Positions 57,401 through 64,000 of a DNA stretch of 64,000 bases are shown here, piece by piece. The notes beneath the pieces are model-generated. The model worked only from the letters and a program-made list of their open reading frames with translations, was not told the DNA's origin and ran no database searches. Position numbers and translations under genes: made by a program. The DNA comes from Aplectana chamaeleonis (taxonomy: Eukaryota; Nematoda; Chromadorea; Rhabditida; Cosmocercidae): NCBI GenBank assembly GCA_029168955.1, contig JAPDOI010000276.1, positions 1-64,000 of the forward strand, written 5' to 3'. How positions within the stretch are numbered: the stretch's first letter is position 1; each line of letters opens with the position of its first letter.

Positions 57401-60400
57401 CATTTGAAAGCCCTAACCGTCAGCATCCTAAACTTCGGGAAGCGGCTGATCGTTGGTCGCCGGACATCGGAAAACAAATAGAAGTTTTCGATAATTAACA
57501 CACGATTTTGAGCTTGAAAAGAATAAATGGCAAAAACTCTAAGGTGATTTTTCAAACTATTCATCATGTTCAACGAGGAGCTACAAATTGTACCAGCCAC
57601 TGAGAGGGAGTACGGGCATCTTTGCAAGGGCTGCAGTCGATGATCACTCATTAAACGTCGCTGCAAACCACTTTTTACGGCCTAAATTCTCTCCAAGTTT
57701 TCTACCATGGATGGATTCACACACAATTCATGAAAAACATTGCTACTCTGTGAATCCAAGCAAGAGGAGGATTGTCGCTGTAGAAATGGTTGAATATTCG
57801 GGTTTAGCAATTCAAAAAAACCGAAATTTCGCAGAAAAAGTCGGTCAGCCGTAAATAGTTTATTAAGCTGTTCTCTATCACGTTAATACTGTTGAGGTGG
57901 AGGTGGCATTGCGTCAAATAACCACAAAATACCTGAAATTTCCTTGCGCCAAGCCGATTAATTGTGTTAGCTCTATATGCCTTTTATGGCCGTATGATAT
58001 GTAAAAACTCAAAAGGAAGAGCTCTCTATGCTGATTCGAAGTATCTCCTTCATTGCTCGAATGGAGCACTTTGTGACGAGTTATGACAAAATGTCGCAAA
58101 AGTCGCGATATCGCGACTTTTGCGGTTTTCTAAGTAATTTAGTACGGGTATTGTAATAGTTCTAATTCCAGAGAGGATAACAAAAAATGATCATTGGCCG
58201 AATATCAGGTTTATTGGTAACGTTTGTAATCTGTATGGTAACGAGAACGTGACCCGGGAGGTGACAGAAATATAGATACTCGAAAATGGGAGAAATCGAG
58301 ATTTAGATCTCATTAATACAATCAAAATCCCTTCAGAATGTTCCACTAGAATATACACAATAGTTATATAAACACAATCAATCCTCCTACACTACATTAT
58401 TCCGCCTTCGCGTTTCGCGAACTCGATTGATTGTGTCACGCCTATATGCCTTGTAGCAGAGTAAGACATGTGAGAGCTCAAAATGAAGTGCTCTCAATGC
58501 TGATTCCAAATATCTCCTCGGATTCCAGAATGGACCACTTTGAACAGATTTATGAGAAAAGGACGCAAAAGACGCGTTTTTGCGTCTTCTTCGTCCAAAA
58601 CGCAAAAGATACGGTCCGTATTGTACTGGCGACCAGGGCTGTGCGTAATTACGATTTACGAATTACGGGCGTTTATTGCAAATTTTTTACGATTTACGAT
58701 TTACGAAATTTCGACCTAAAATCGTAACGAATCGTAACAATTCGTAACAAATCGCAAAAATGCTAATGGGGAAACAACTCAGGCTTCTCGGCCCCGAATC
58801 GACTGACAGTTCGGCTCATTTTCACAATTTTCGATCGACTTCTGCTGCTGTCCGAGCCACTGTTGTTGCGTTCCGGGCCACTGTTGGTGCTTTCCGGACC
58901 ACTATCGTTGCTATCCGGGCTCTTGGAGCCCGCACAAACAGCAACAGCAGTGGCCCAGAGATTGAGAGGGTGAGCCGAATTTTCGAGCGGCCCCAATTCT
59001 ATTCGATGCGGCTCGGGGCCGAGAATAGCCTGAGAGTGCTAATTTGCTGTCTAGAGCATAGTTAAAATTAACTTTTTTCATTCATAGTATTTTTTCTTTC
59101 CACTTTCAACTCTCAGTGAAACCTTTCCCCGACATTCCCAGCCGGGCGTTGTTAACAGAAAGGGGTCGGTTATGGCGGACTATAGCTGTCGATAACGAGA
59201 TTCACTTATGATGAACTTCGCCGCTCTTCACATTGACCGGCTCGAACTTATTATTGGGTCCCAACCTGTCCTTGTCCCATAAACGAGCCAAGTCGGTGGA
59301 GCCGCGCTCCACAGTTACTTATCTCTTTGGGATACTTTCGTCTCCATGACAGAGTCGCAGACGTTTGATGAATTAACTATTTATATCGGAGCGAAATTCC
59401 GGTCCGCAGTTGCAAACAACCGGCGTTGCAACACGTAGTTCAAACAGAATTTAGCTTTGAACTCCATGTCCCGGCACAATTGATCTTCAATCCAGCCCCA
59501 CTGTCTTGAAGCTGTGCGCTGCAAAAGCGGCTTTCTGCCACTGCGCGCACAAATTCCACCTCGATATGGACATTGAATACGGGGTTGGACTCTAAAGACC
59601 TGGCTGGCTTATGGATCAAAAAGGTTGGAACCCAATATATACTTCGCTGCAGAATTTCAAGAAGATTCCGAAAACAATCCTCACCAAGCATCAATCTTGA
59701 GCGGTTCAAAAGTTACCTGAAAAGAAAACTGCATTTTCGTGAATTGAAAGCTGTCGGGCTATCGGGAGACCATTTTTCTGAACTGAAAACACTATTCGAC
59801 GGGTAGCTCTACGGGTTTTCGGAATCACCTTTGATAGATCTCTATCTCCAAAGGCAATGAAGCTTTGGGAGAAAGTGGAAATTTTAATATTCGGCTCGGA
59901 GCGTTCCAACAAAAAATATCGCTGTAAAGTTACCTACCTTTTCCAAAAGGGTTTCAAAAGTTTCGAAATTTAGATTTCAAGCAAATTCTGAATGCAAAAG
60001 AAAACGAAATTATTAAAGTTTGCATAGCGGATCAGGCAGAGGAGGGTTTGCTACGGTGCGAGACAGTGCTTGTCTTTGATTTTCTAGATTATGTATCTGC
60101 GGGGGATAAATGCTGATTTTTTTGGTATTCAGCTTATGATTTTATTGTTGTTTATTCTCGAAATTTGAGACTTGCAACCTTAACCTCTTAGCACTTCAGA
60201 TTTTTAAACAAACGGCACCTCGCCGACCGCTGTCTACACGCTAGCACCCCTATGTTTATGTGGAGAAAAGCCGTTAAGGGTGAAGCTTCACGAGCAGGGA
60301 TGAGCGGCAAACGATTTTGAGATTTCGGCAAACAGCAATCGGCAAGAAAATCCCAGAAACGGCCGGCAAACGGCAATCGGCAAACGGCAAAACCCTCATC

Positions 60401-62411
60401 CCTTAGATTGACCCAAAAATATTCACATGTACGCTCTACTTTTTTTCTTTTTTTCAATACTTATGTCAACATTCTAATAATTACAATGCAAGGGAGTAGT
60501 TCTATTCTAAGGTTCCAGATGAGCAAAAAGAAGACATGTGGAACTTCATGGAATCAAAGGAATCGCCGCTGCGGCCTCGCGAGGAAGCCAATGTCGCGGC
60601 GGCGCCGCAATAGTGCCACTGCTGCCTCGCCGTAGTGCCGCTGCGGCTCCGCGGTAGTGCCACTGCGGCTCCGCGGTAGTGCCGCTGCGGCTCCGCGGTG
60701 GTAGCGCCGCGGCTCCACAGTGGTGCGGCTGCGGGTCCGCGGTTGGTGGCTGCGCTCCGACAGAACAGGACCGACTGTGAGTAACCTTTATAAAAAGGGT
60801 CATAATACAGCTGGATGGGCCTACGAACACAAATACACACTTGCGGTGCTTACGTCCTCTATCTGTTAGGGACAGAGTGTATTCTCGTTATTGCGAACCA
60901 GGAGATGCGGGATGTACGTCAAATTTGGGCTATTGGACCAGCAACAATCTCGTTCTACCATGTATGACTGTGAGTCGTACTCGAAGCTGTTTGCTGATGC
61001 ATCCTGGCGAAATTCGCGCGGTTCCAACACGGAACTGCCGCGGTACTGTCGCGGCAATGTCGCGGCGTCGTCGACTCTCAAGACACTGCAGCAAAATCTC
61101 CGCGGCACACTAATCATCACGGAGCTGCTGCGGTACTACCGTGGAACCATCGCGGCACAGTCGAGGTTTGAGGAAATTTCTCTGTCAGTTTTTTCTAAAT
61201 CAATATTTTTTTCAAAAAAGACAGAATGAATCATTCTTTTTGGGAATTTTTTACACTATGCGCATCTAGTGGCTCATAACGTGGCATGCGAGTGCGTAGT
61301 TTCAGCAATGTGTGGTCTCTTACCTGAAAATCGTCAAATAAAAAGCTCGCGCTTAGCTGCAGTTCACCGCAAACTTCCCGCCAGTGAACTCGCGTTTTTG
61401 AACCCATTTACTACCACCTCAGATGAGCCAAAACCCCGGACAACGGTTAAGCGAACAACGGATAATCGGCTCACCCCCAGTGCATACATGGCCGTGAGCA
61501 TAGCCGGCGTTTCCATTCAATGTTTGCCGATTTTTTCCGGAAAAATAACAAAAATTTCGGCAAACGACAAAATACAAAAAAGTCCCAAAATGGCCGGCAA
61601 CCGGCAAACGGCAATTACCGCACATCACTGTTTACGAGTATAGAGGACAGGCTAGATTTTTGCATCAAAAATTGATTTTGAAAACGTATCTTTCTTTTGT
61701 AAGGTCCACCTTATACAAGTATGTAACCTTCCTCACATATGGCCTTAAACTTTCGAACACCGTCTTCTTTTTCCTATCACAGTGTTTCCATCCTACACAG
61801 TTCCACTGAACTGTGTTTCATACGGCTGTGATTCTTTAAATTTTGTTTTCATCCTACGTACGTACATCGAAAATTTCTTCAAGTACTGCTCTGGGCAGTG
61901 CTATTCTGAAGCCAAACTTTAAGTCCTACCTTCGATGTAGAAACACCTCATCACTGAAGTGCTGAGGTGTTTCCATATCGTATAGGTTCGGGTCATGTGT
62001 GGGTGTATTCCTCATTATCAGTTACGAATTACGATTTACAATTTACGAATTACGAGGAATATGAAAAAAACTATTTACGATTTACGAAATCACAAAATTC
62101 CCTGACGCACAGCCCTGGTGGCGACGTCAAATTCTAGTGATGCAGACATTGCCCTGTAAGCCTAAAAATGTTTCACATCCCACCTCGAATTGCAATTCAA
62201 TTGGTTCCACTGATTCAGCTTGCTGTGCCGTTCCATCATTAACTCCAACAAATGGTGCAGTGAATTCAGTGGGAACACTCAAAAACCTTTGGGAAGTTTC
62301 CAGTGGTTCGTTGCTCGCTTTGGGTAGACTGGAAACAATTGTATTGACCACCAGCGCAGCTATTCCGAGCAATAAAAGGAAGCAAAGTTTCTTCTCGGTG
62401 GAAACGCTCAT
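36261..62411 (-). CDS. Gene B: Golgi carbohydrate sulfotransferase, 9 exons, 407 aa
   Basis: Joined exons, in order of transcription: 62411-62184, 53371-53249, 53189-53085, 52125-51983, 50830-50678, 49392-49327, 38298-38212, 36650-36542, 36470-36261. Phases are 0,0,0,2,2,2,2,0 and the join reads through to TGA with no internal stop. The predicted protein has a short basic tail, a signal-anchor helix at about residues 9-28, a stem, a 5'-PSB-like motif QKSMST (165-170), a 3'-PB motif TRDPVDRFLSG (234-244), conserved Cys (CFGC, NMTC, NWRC) and the C-terminal block SLRSGRTAHST. These are hallmarks of Sulfotransfer_2 enzymes, which move sulfate from PAPS to glycans in the Golgi lumen. N-glycosylation sequons occur at N99, N128, N262 and N276. 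The substrate is unknown. Introns vary from 59 bp to 11,028 bp and carry most of the repeats in the right half of the window. Family assignment is from remembered motifs; the exon joins are seen directly and are supported by the paralog. Confidence 0.86.
36542..36650 (-). CDS. Gene B exon 8
   Basis: 109 bp completing Trp and reading RCSMEKYFSKFEFIRYSKNP and on to LEDLTPLLRSQN. The acceptor is AATTTAG|GC and the donor AAT|GTATGT, phase 0. 24 of 36 residues are identical to gene A exon 8. This is the conserved C-terminal region of nematode Sulfotransfer_2 proteins. Confidence 0.88.
37136..37252. mobile_element. 117-bp hairpin MITE in gene B intron 7
   Basis: CCTAGTGATACTTTGCGTTC at the left is exactly reversed at the right (37,233-37,252). 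Inner GGTTGGCG and CGCCAACC also pair. The target duplication is not evident. Confidence 0.75.
38212..38298 (-). CDS. Gene B exon 7
   Basis: 87 bp, 11 kb downstream of exon 6, encoding ALNFSHAESSG and on to EDIHVYPQN plus two bases of a Trp codon. The acceptor is ATTTTTAG|AG and the donor CTG|GTGAGT. It was found by looking for the partner of gene A exon 7, which ends EDIHTFPQN with the same split Trp. Confidence 0.85.
38440..38668. repeat. Truncated copy of the AGGCAGCATACACG element
   Basis: Matches 26,740-26,996 and ends ACGTTTACGAGCGTGTATGC then TGCCTT; the left end is missing. Confidence 0.65.
39243..39340. repeat. (CCGCCT)n hexanucleotide tract
   Basis: About 16 perfect copies. On the minus strand, which is the sense strand of gene B, it reads (AGGCGG)n, with runs of GG able to form G-quadruplexes. 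It explains the proline-rich, arginine-rich and glycine-rich frames here; none is a supported protein. Confidence 0.95.
39728..41853 (+). repeat. 42-bp satellite array A
   Basis: About 50 copies of a 42-bp unit made of two 21-bp halves, near GTGTGCAGGACATCATGGAAC and GTGTGCAAGACCTTAGTAGGA. A 210-bp higher-order period of five units is visible (the GACATCATGG of the marker unit falls at 40601, 40811 and 41021, then 41147, 41357 and 41567). It lies in intron 6 of gene B. Long frames on both strands result from the period being a multiple of three. Confidence 0.95.
43160..43861. mobile_element. Fold-back element, ~214-bp arms
   Basis: 43,160-43,375 is repeated inverted at 43,648-43,861, almost identical over GAAAGTTGGGCTCCGCAG, TTTGGCTGGGATGATACTAT and TTTGGCAGGAGCTGTATC. 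It lies between the two satellite arrays. Confidence 0.88.
44793..46389 (-). repeat. 42-bp satellite array B (inverted relative of array A)
   Basis: About 38 copies of TGCACACTCCCACTGGGGTCC plus TGCACACTTTCTATGACGTCC. The complement, GTGTGCAGGACCCCAGTGGGA with GTGTGCAGGACGTCATAGAAA, is plainly the unit of array A. The right part (45,730-46,300) is the most homogeneous. The 600-codon plus-strand frame is a repeat artefact. Confidence 0.95.
46678..46709. repeat. (CATA)n microsatellite
   Basis: About seven perfect TACA/CATA units preceded by CACACACTCACA. Confidence 0.9.
46765..47076 (+). other. Unrecognised open frame, 103 codons
   Basis: A Lys/Glu-rich frame (MRPKIKKKLNSEKQLRKTNE...) with no motif I recognise and no matching splice signals; the opposite strand is also open. 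Possibly part of an old retroelement. Confidence 0.15.
47290..47553. repeat. ~135-bp dispersed repeat, inverted relative of 48.4 kb
   Basis: Contains GCACATAGGTGCAG, TTTCATGGAAGTAGCTTCAA and TGGCTGTCCGGATGTGAAAA, found in opposite orientation at 48,440-48,760. Confidence 0.65.
47555..47920. mobile_element. 366-bp fold-back element
   Basis: TAGGGTGAGGTCCATG at the left and TGACCCCACCCTA at the right. Arms of about 115 bp pair through GATTGCTGTGAAATATTTAC and TTAGGGAGTTT. Confidence 0.8.
47934..48419. mobile_element. Miniature element, AGGCAGTGTTCACG family (old copy)
   Basis: Ends AGCAGTATTCACGATGAAAA and CTTATCGTGAACACTGCCT; flanking TTAA has decayed to TCAA. The interior matches 29,467-29,951, including CGCCTATCTTGAAAACGGTC. 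Confidence 0.75.
48440..48760. repeat. Tandem ~135-bp repeat, 2+ copies
   Basis: CATGCCCGAAACTGCACCTATGTGCCCT and its diverged repeat (CGTGCCCGAAGCTGCACC...), each followed by GGCTTGAAGCT-like sequence. Confidence 0.65.
49327..49392 (-). CDS. Gene B exon 6
   Basis: 66 bp encoding VRDECFGCGFNMTCFLEKEYE flanked by split Arg codons. Phase and length equal gene A exon 6, and the CFGC...NMTCFLE core is shared. The acceptor is GTGTTTCAG|AG. The donor is AG|GTTCGT, a weak match to consensus but required by phase and by the paralog. Confidence 0.85.
49440..49921. mobile_element. MITE in gene B intron 5
   Basis: GCCATGTTTTGACTGCATCG at the left pairs with GGTGCAGTTAAAACATGGC at the right. The interior is rich in GCAGCGAT words. 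Confidence 0.72.
50678..50830 (-). CDS. Gene B exon 5 (3'-PB motif)
   Basis: 153 bp starting LCEGKNEFRSVEAM and containing FTVVTRDPVDRFLSGFIDRC. RDPVDRFLS is the 3'-phosphate-binding motif of PAPS-dependent sulfotransferases. The acceptor is GCTTTTTAG|AC and the donor GCG|GTATGT, phase 2. Gene A exon 5 has exactly the same length and phase. Confidence 0.92.
50896..51755. mobile_element. AGGCAGTG miniature element split by a LINE insertion
   Basis: TTAA then AGGCAGTGATCACGGTAAAA starts at 50,896, and the interior matches 29,467 up to 51,017. The match resumes at 51,658 (TGGTGGACGAGTTGTCCGAG) and stops near 51,755. The 640 bp between is the LINE fragment. Confidence 0.75.
51018..51657 (-). pseudogene. 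5'-truncated non-LTR retrotransposon 3' end
   Basis: The minus strand encodes RRARCTLAPLRCGHSTMLMA, then CGCHGHDTAHLLNCP and, past a stop, TTLTTMDP...NPLMVAQFLNL. This fits the C-terminal part of LINE reverse transcriptases with the zinc-knuckle-like C-x-C...H-x(4)-C and a DLW-P-A-FLNL-like tail. It is flanked by ACGGTCC direct repeats (51011-51017, 51658-51664), as expected of a target-primed insertion. Confidence 0.72.
51983..52125 (-). CDS. Gene B exon 4 (5'-PSB motif)
   Basis: 143 bp encoding TSPKHGLTSCLIQKSMST and on to REYPDV plus two bases of an Arg codon. QKSMST matches the 5'-phosphosulfate-binding loop of the sulfotransferase 2 family. The acceptor is AACTTTCAG|AC and the donor GAG|GTTTGT, phase 2. 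35 of 47 residues are identical to gene A exon 4, which is also 143 bp. Confidence 0.9.
53085..53189 (-). CDS. Gene B exon 3 (luminal Cys motif)
   Basis: 35 codons with RTFVGINATEMCESENAEC and ending KMSPLFA. The acceptor is AATTTCAG|TC and the donor GCG|GTAAGG; phase 0 at both ends. Gene A has the equivalent RTYTGISAVEMCESGRGDC, with the two cysteines at the same spacing. Confidence 0.87.
53249..53371 (-). CDS. Gene B exon 2 (stem region)
   Basis: 41 codons, beginning PLTMEMVAKAAKSY and ending KKWNSD. The acceptor is TGTTTAG|CC and the donor GAT|GTAGGC; phase 0 at both ends. It aligns along its length with exon 2 of gene A (PLTEEKIAKAADSY...NSD). It contains the sequon NIT. Confidence 0.87.
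53953..55918. mobile_element. ~2-kb element with CACCGTATTT ends in gene B intron 1
   Basis: CACCGTATTTCCTCTAATAA at the left and AAAAGAGAAAATACGGTG at the right. Next to both ends are clusters of AAGTACACCTCTAATAG and TCTATTTGAAGTACA repeats (53,970-54,055 and 55,750-55,890). No clear target duplication or transposase seen; superfamily uncertain. Confidence 0.65.
54625..54795. repeat. 65-bp tandem repeat, 3 copies
   Basis: GGTGGGAGGTGATTAGTCGG with GATTTCGGTGTAAAC recurs as diverged copies at about 65-bp steps (54,625; 54,690; 54,756). Confidence 0.7.
56598..56874. repeat. Dispersed repeat related to 15.97-16.2 kb, with 40-bp tandem units
   Basis: GACTCAGTCGGACTCAGCAGGTTTTT is present twice and is followed by CGAAGTCTGACCGGGGCCTT, which matches the left end at 15,977 inverted. 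Confidence 0.6.
56880..57910. other. No gene recognised (loop of the large inverted repeat)
   Basis: Short frames only; no motif or splice-supported exon seen. Confidence 0.4.
58778..59034. mobile_element. MITE nested in the 3.5-kb hAT element
   Basis: CTCAGGCTTCTCGGCCCCGA at the left and TCGGGGCCGAGAATAGCCTG at the right are inverted copies with a 3-base gap. Confidence 0.65.
60295..61630. mobile_element. hAT-type element nested in the 3.5-kb element
   Basis: Ends CAGGGATGAGCGGCAA / TTACCGCACATCACTG (imperfect), with flanks TTCACGAG and TTTACGAG (7 of 8). CGGCAAACGGCAATCGGCAAA repeats lie just inside both ends. Confidence 0.75.
60600..60735. repeat. 22-bp GC-rich minisatellite
   Basis: About six copies of GTAGTGCCGCTGCGGCTCCGCG, perfect in the middle and drifting at the edges. 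Confidence 0.85.
62184..62411 (-). CDS. Gene B exon 1 (start, signal anchor)
   Basis: This exon encodes 76 residues starting MSVSTEKK, followed by a hydrophobic helix (LCFLLLLGIAALVVNTIV) typical of a type II Golgi membrane protein, then a Ser/Thr/Pro-rich stem ending IELQFE. The ATG is one base after a TTTTCAG acceptor, which fixes the start. The donor is GAG|GTGGGA, phase 0. The paralogous exon of gene A ends in the same way (IEFVFE). Confidence 0.85.
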
Positions 62412-62412
62412 T

Positions 62413-62420
62413 CTGAAAAT
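62413..62420 (-). promoter_or_regulatory. Gene B 5' splice-acceptor site, probable trans-splice site
   Basis: ATTTTCAG lies one base before the ATG of gene B. In nematodes such a site directly before a start codon is usually where a spliced leader is joined. A cis-spliced 5' UTR exon beyond the window is the alternative; no promoter was identified. Confidence 0.6.
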
Positions 62421-62909
62421 ATGGTATCATGAGAGAAAAGCAGCTTTCTCTACAGAATGATTGAGTTTCTGCAAAAATGGAATTACAACAAGAGCCCACC
62501 TCTTAGCACCGGCTGCATTCACTGACTATCGGAACCCAGTATCTGGTCCATCGTTGATCGGCGAACTCCAATAACGAGACGTGCCAGATTCTCGCTTGAT
62601 AGTGTTGCATCCGCAAATAAACTATTTAGCGGACTTTCACCAGTACCGCTCCTGAGACAAGAAAGGTTACTGAGGGCAACTGTTTTTTGGAGGGGTAAAA
62701 TGTGTTGCACCTGCACCAAAAATTATTTCTTCACGCTTTTTAGCTTTTTGAGGCCGGACAAATGTGAATAGCAGATGTGTTAGCCTCCAAAAGTCTTGTT
62801 TGCACAAAAGAGGCTTCTCAACTGCTTGCTATTTTTTCGAAATAGGATTTTGACCTTCTAAGAGCGTTCTCTTTCATTTTTGGGGCTACTGCTCCCATAA
62901 TAGAGTGAG

Positions 62910-63190
62910 GATCGGATATTCGAGTTCGAATAACTATTCGAATTTTTCGAACGAATCTTCATACGAACATTCGAATATTCGAAAAGTGTGAAAATTCGAA
63001 CATTATTCAAATTCGAATATTCGCAAAAGATGAAAATTCGAACATTATTCGAATTCGACTGTTCGCAAAAGGTGGTGAATATTCGAATATTATTCGAATT
63101 CGACTATTCGGAAAAGGTGAATATTCGAATATTATTCGAATTCGACTATTCGGAAAAGGTGAATATTCGAACGTTATTCGAATTTGAATA
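62910..63190. repeat. GAATATTCG-rich tandem repeat
   Basis: About five copies of a ~50-bp unit with GAATATTATTCGAATTCGAC and CGGAAAAGGTGAATATTCG. It is related in motif to 31,936 and 10,053 but with different ends (CGGATATTCG ... CGGGTATTC); no target duplication was found. Confidence 0.7.
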
Positions 63191-63199
63191 CCCGAGCTT

Positions 63200-64000
63200 A
63201 TTTAACAAAAAATATGGAAATCAGCTCTAATGTATGAAGGAATCGACATACCTTTCAAGCCTGAATTCATTTTCTTCACTACTCCATTGTTCCATTTTTC
63301 CAAGAGCTAAATTTTTTCCCCATACCGTCTGATGAGGCTACTAGGGCGGTTCTAACAGGGGGAGCCACATGGCAATCAAACTTGGCCACGCCCATTTTTT
63401 AATGCCGCCGAGCAATGATAACACCAACCATAGCTTCGTTAGGTGGAGCCATGTACTCCACCAACCTTCACCCCTGGGCAGGTGAAGTGGGGAACCTACA
63501 TCATTGGGAGAACCGGTGACAACCGGAGAAACGCCCCGAAAAAGAATGAAAGTGACCCAACACTCATGCAAGTAATTTTCAAGATTGGGTGGGTGTCACT
63601 GCCTGTTTTTCGTCCATAACTTTTTTGTGCTCAGAGATACACCTTTGGTGAAATTTGTTTTCGGTATTTACATACAATTCTGCATTGAAAAACGCTTTCA
63701 GTTTTGAACATAAGTTCTCCTTCTTCCAGCCGAATTCAGTTTATAAAGTGCATTTTTTTAGCCTGAAATTATTTGTTTTTTTTTTGTTTATAACTTTTTT
63801 GTGCTTGGAGAGACCTTTGGTGAAGCTTGTTTTCAAAATCTCGATGGAATTCTGCGTCAACTTGTGCTTTCAATTTGAAAAAATATTTTCTCGATCCTTC
63901 AGCCTAATCCATTTTACGAAGCACCGGGTTTCCGCCTATAACTCTTTAACTTTTAGAGATAGGGTCTTGATCAACGTCGTTTTCGAAATCAGCGTAAAAT
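63200..64000. other. Upstream flank of gene B, no gene recognised
   Basis: Non-coding. Two related segments near 63,590-63,720 and 63,740-63,960 share TAACTTTTTTGTGCT and TTTGGTGAA. The promoter or 5' UTR exon of gene B may lie here or beyond; nothing could be pinned. Confidence 0.35.

Larger units (their letters stand above)
55985..58625. repeat. Large inverted repeat, ~600-bp arms
   Basis: 55,985-56,585 is matched inverted at 57,915-58,625. CGTATCTTTTGCGTTTTAGACG, AATCAATCGAGTGCGCGAAA and TAACTATTGTGTATATTCTAG in the left arm have their complements in the right arm. The arms lie in intron 1 of gene B and would fold into long double-stranded RNA. Confidence 0.85.
58634..62117. mobile_element. 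hAT-type element, 3.5 kb, hosting a second hAT-type element
   Basis: Ends CAGGGCTGTGCGT / ACGCACAGCCCTG are exact 13-bp inverted repeats, flanked by CTGGCGAC and GTGGCGAC (7 of 8). Near both ends are repeats of TTACGATTTACGAATTACG (58,645-58,755; 62,025-62,095). No transposase frame was recognised. Confidence 0.82.

Overview
The window looks like nuclear DNA of a nematode, probably a clade V strongylid-type worm. Introns end in TTTCAG/TTTTAG. Introns range from about 60 bp to 11 kb in the same gene. Gene density is low, there are mariner, hAT-like and TTAA-flanked miniature elements, and the only recognisable host genes belong to a sulfotransferase family that is expanded in nematodes. The species cannot be fixed from the sequence alone.

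Two tandem paralogous genes, both on the minus strand, explain essentially all host coding sequence I can support. Gene B (36,261-62,411) has nine exons that join without a frame break into a 407-residue type II membrane protein. Gene A (11,216-23,770) has nine recognised exons of matching phase; its first coding exon, holding the ATG, was not found. Both encode Golgi-type carbohydrate sulfotransferases (Sulfotransfer_2-like), with a 5'-phosphosulfate-binding motif QKSMST and a 3'-phosphate-binding motif TRDPVDRFLSG. Gene A carries an extra T in a T5 run near its 3' end that replaces the conserved C-terminus with seven unrelated residues.

The rest is repeats and unassigned DNA. From left to right: 1-11 kb holds the 3' flank of gene A, a GC-rich minisatellite, fold-back elements and a Harbinger-like remnant. 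The introns of gene A hold a hAT-type element with a perfect 8-bp target duplication (11.47-13.23 kb), and a nest at 19-21.3 kb in which a broken mariner and a TTAA element sit inside an older TTAA element. The spacer between the genes (23.8-36.3 kb) holds nested inverted repeats, two TTAA elements sharing one TTAA, a small hAT-like element and a second broken mariner. Intron 6 of gene B (11 kb) holds two arrays of one 42-bp satellite in opposite orientations (39.7-41.9 and 44.8-46.4 kb), a (CCGCCT)n tract and two palindromes. A 5'-truncated LINE fragment in intron 4 of gene B (51.0-51.7 kb) interrupts a TTAA element. Intron 1 of gene B (53.4-62.2 kb) holds a CACCGTATTT-ended element, a 600-bp-arm inverted repeat, and a hAT-type element with a second one nested in it.

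No CRISPR array, rRNA or convincing functional tRNA gene was seen. The long open frames across the satellite arrays and the proline-rich frame are products of tandem repeats, not supported genes.
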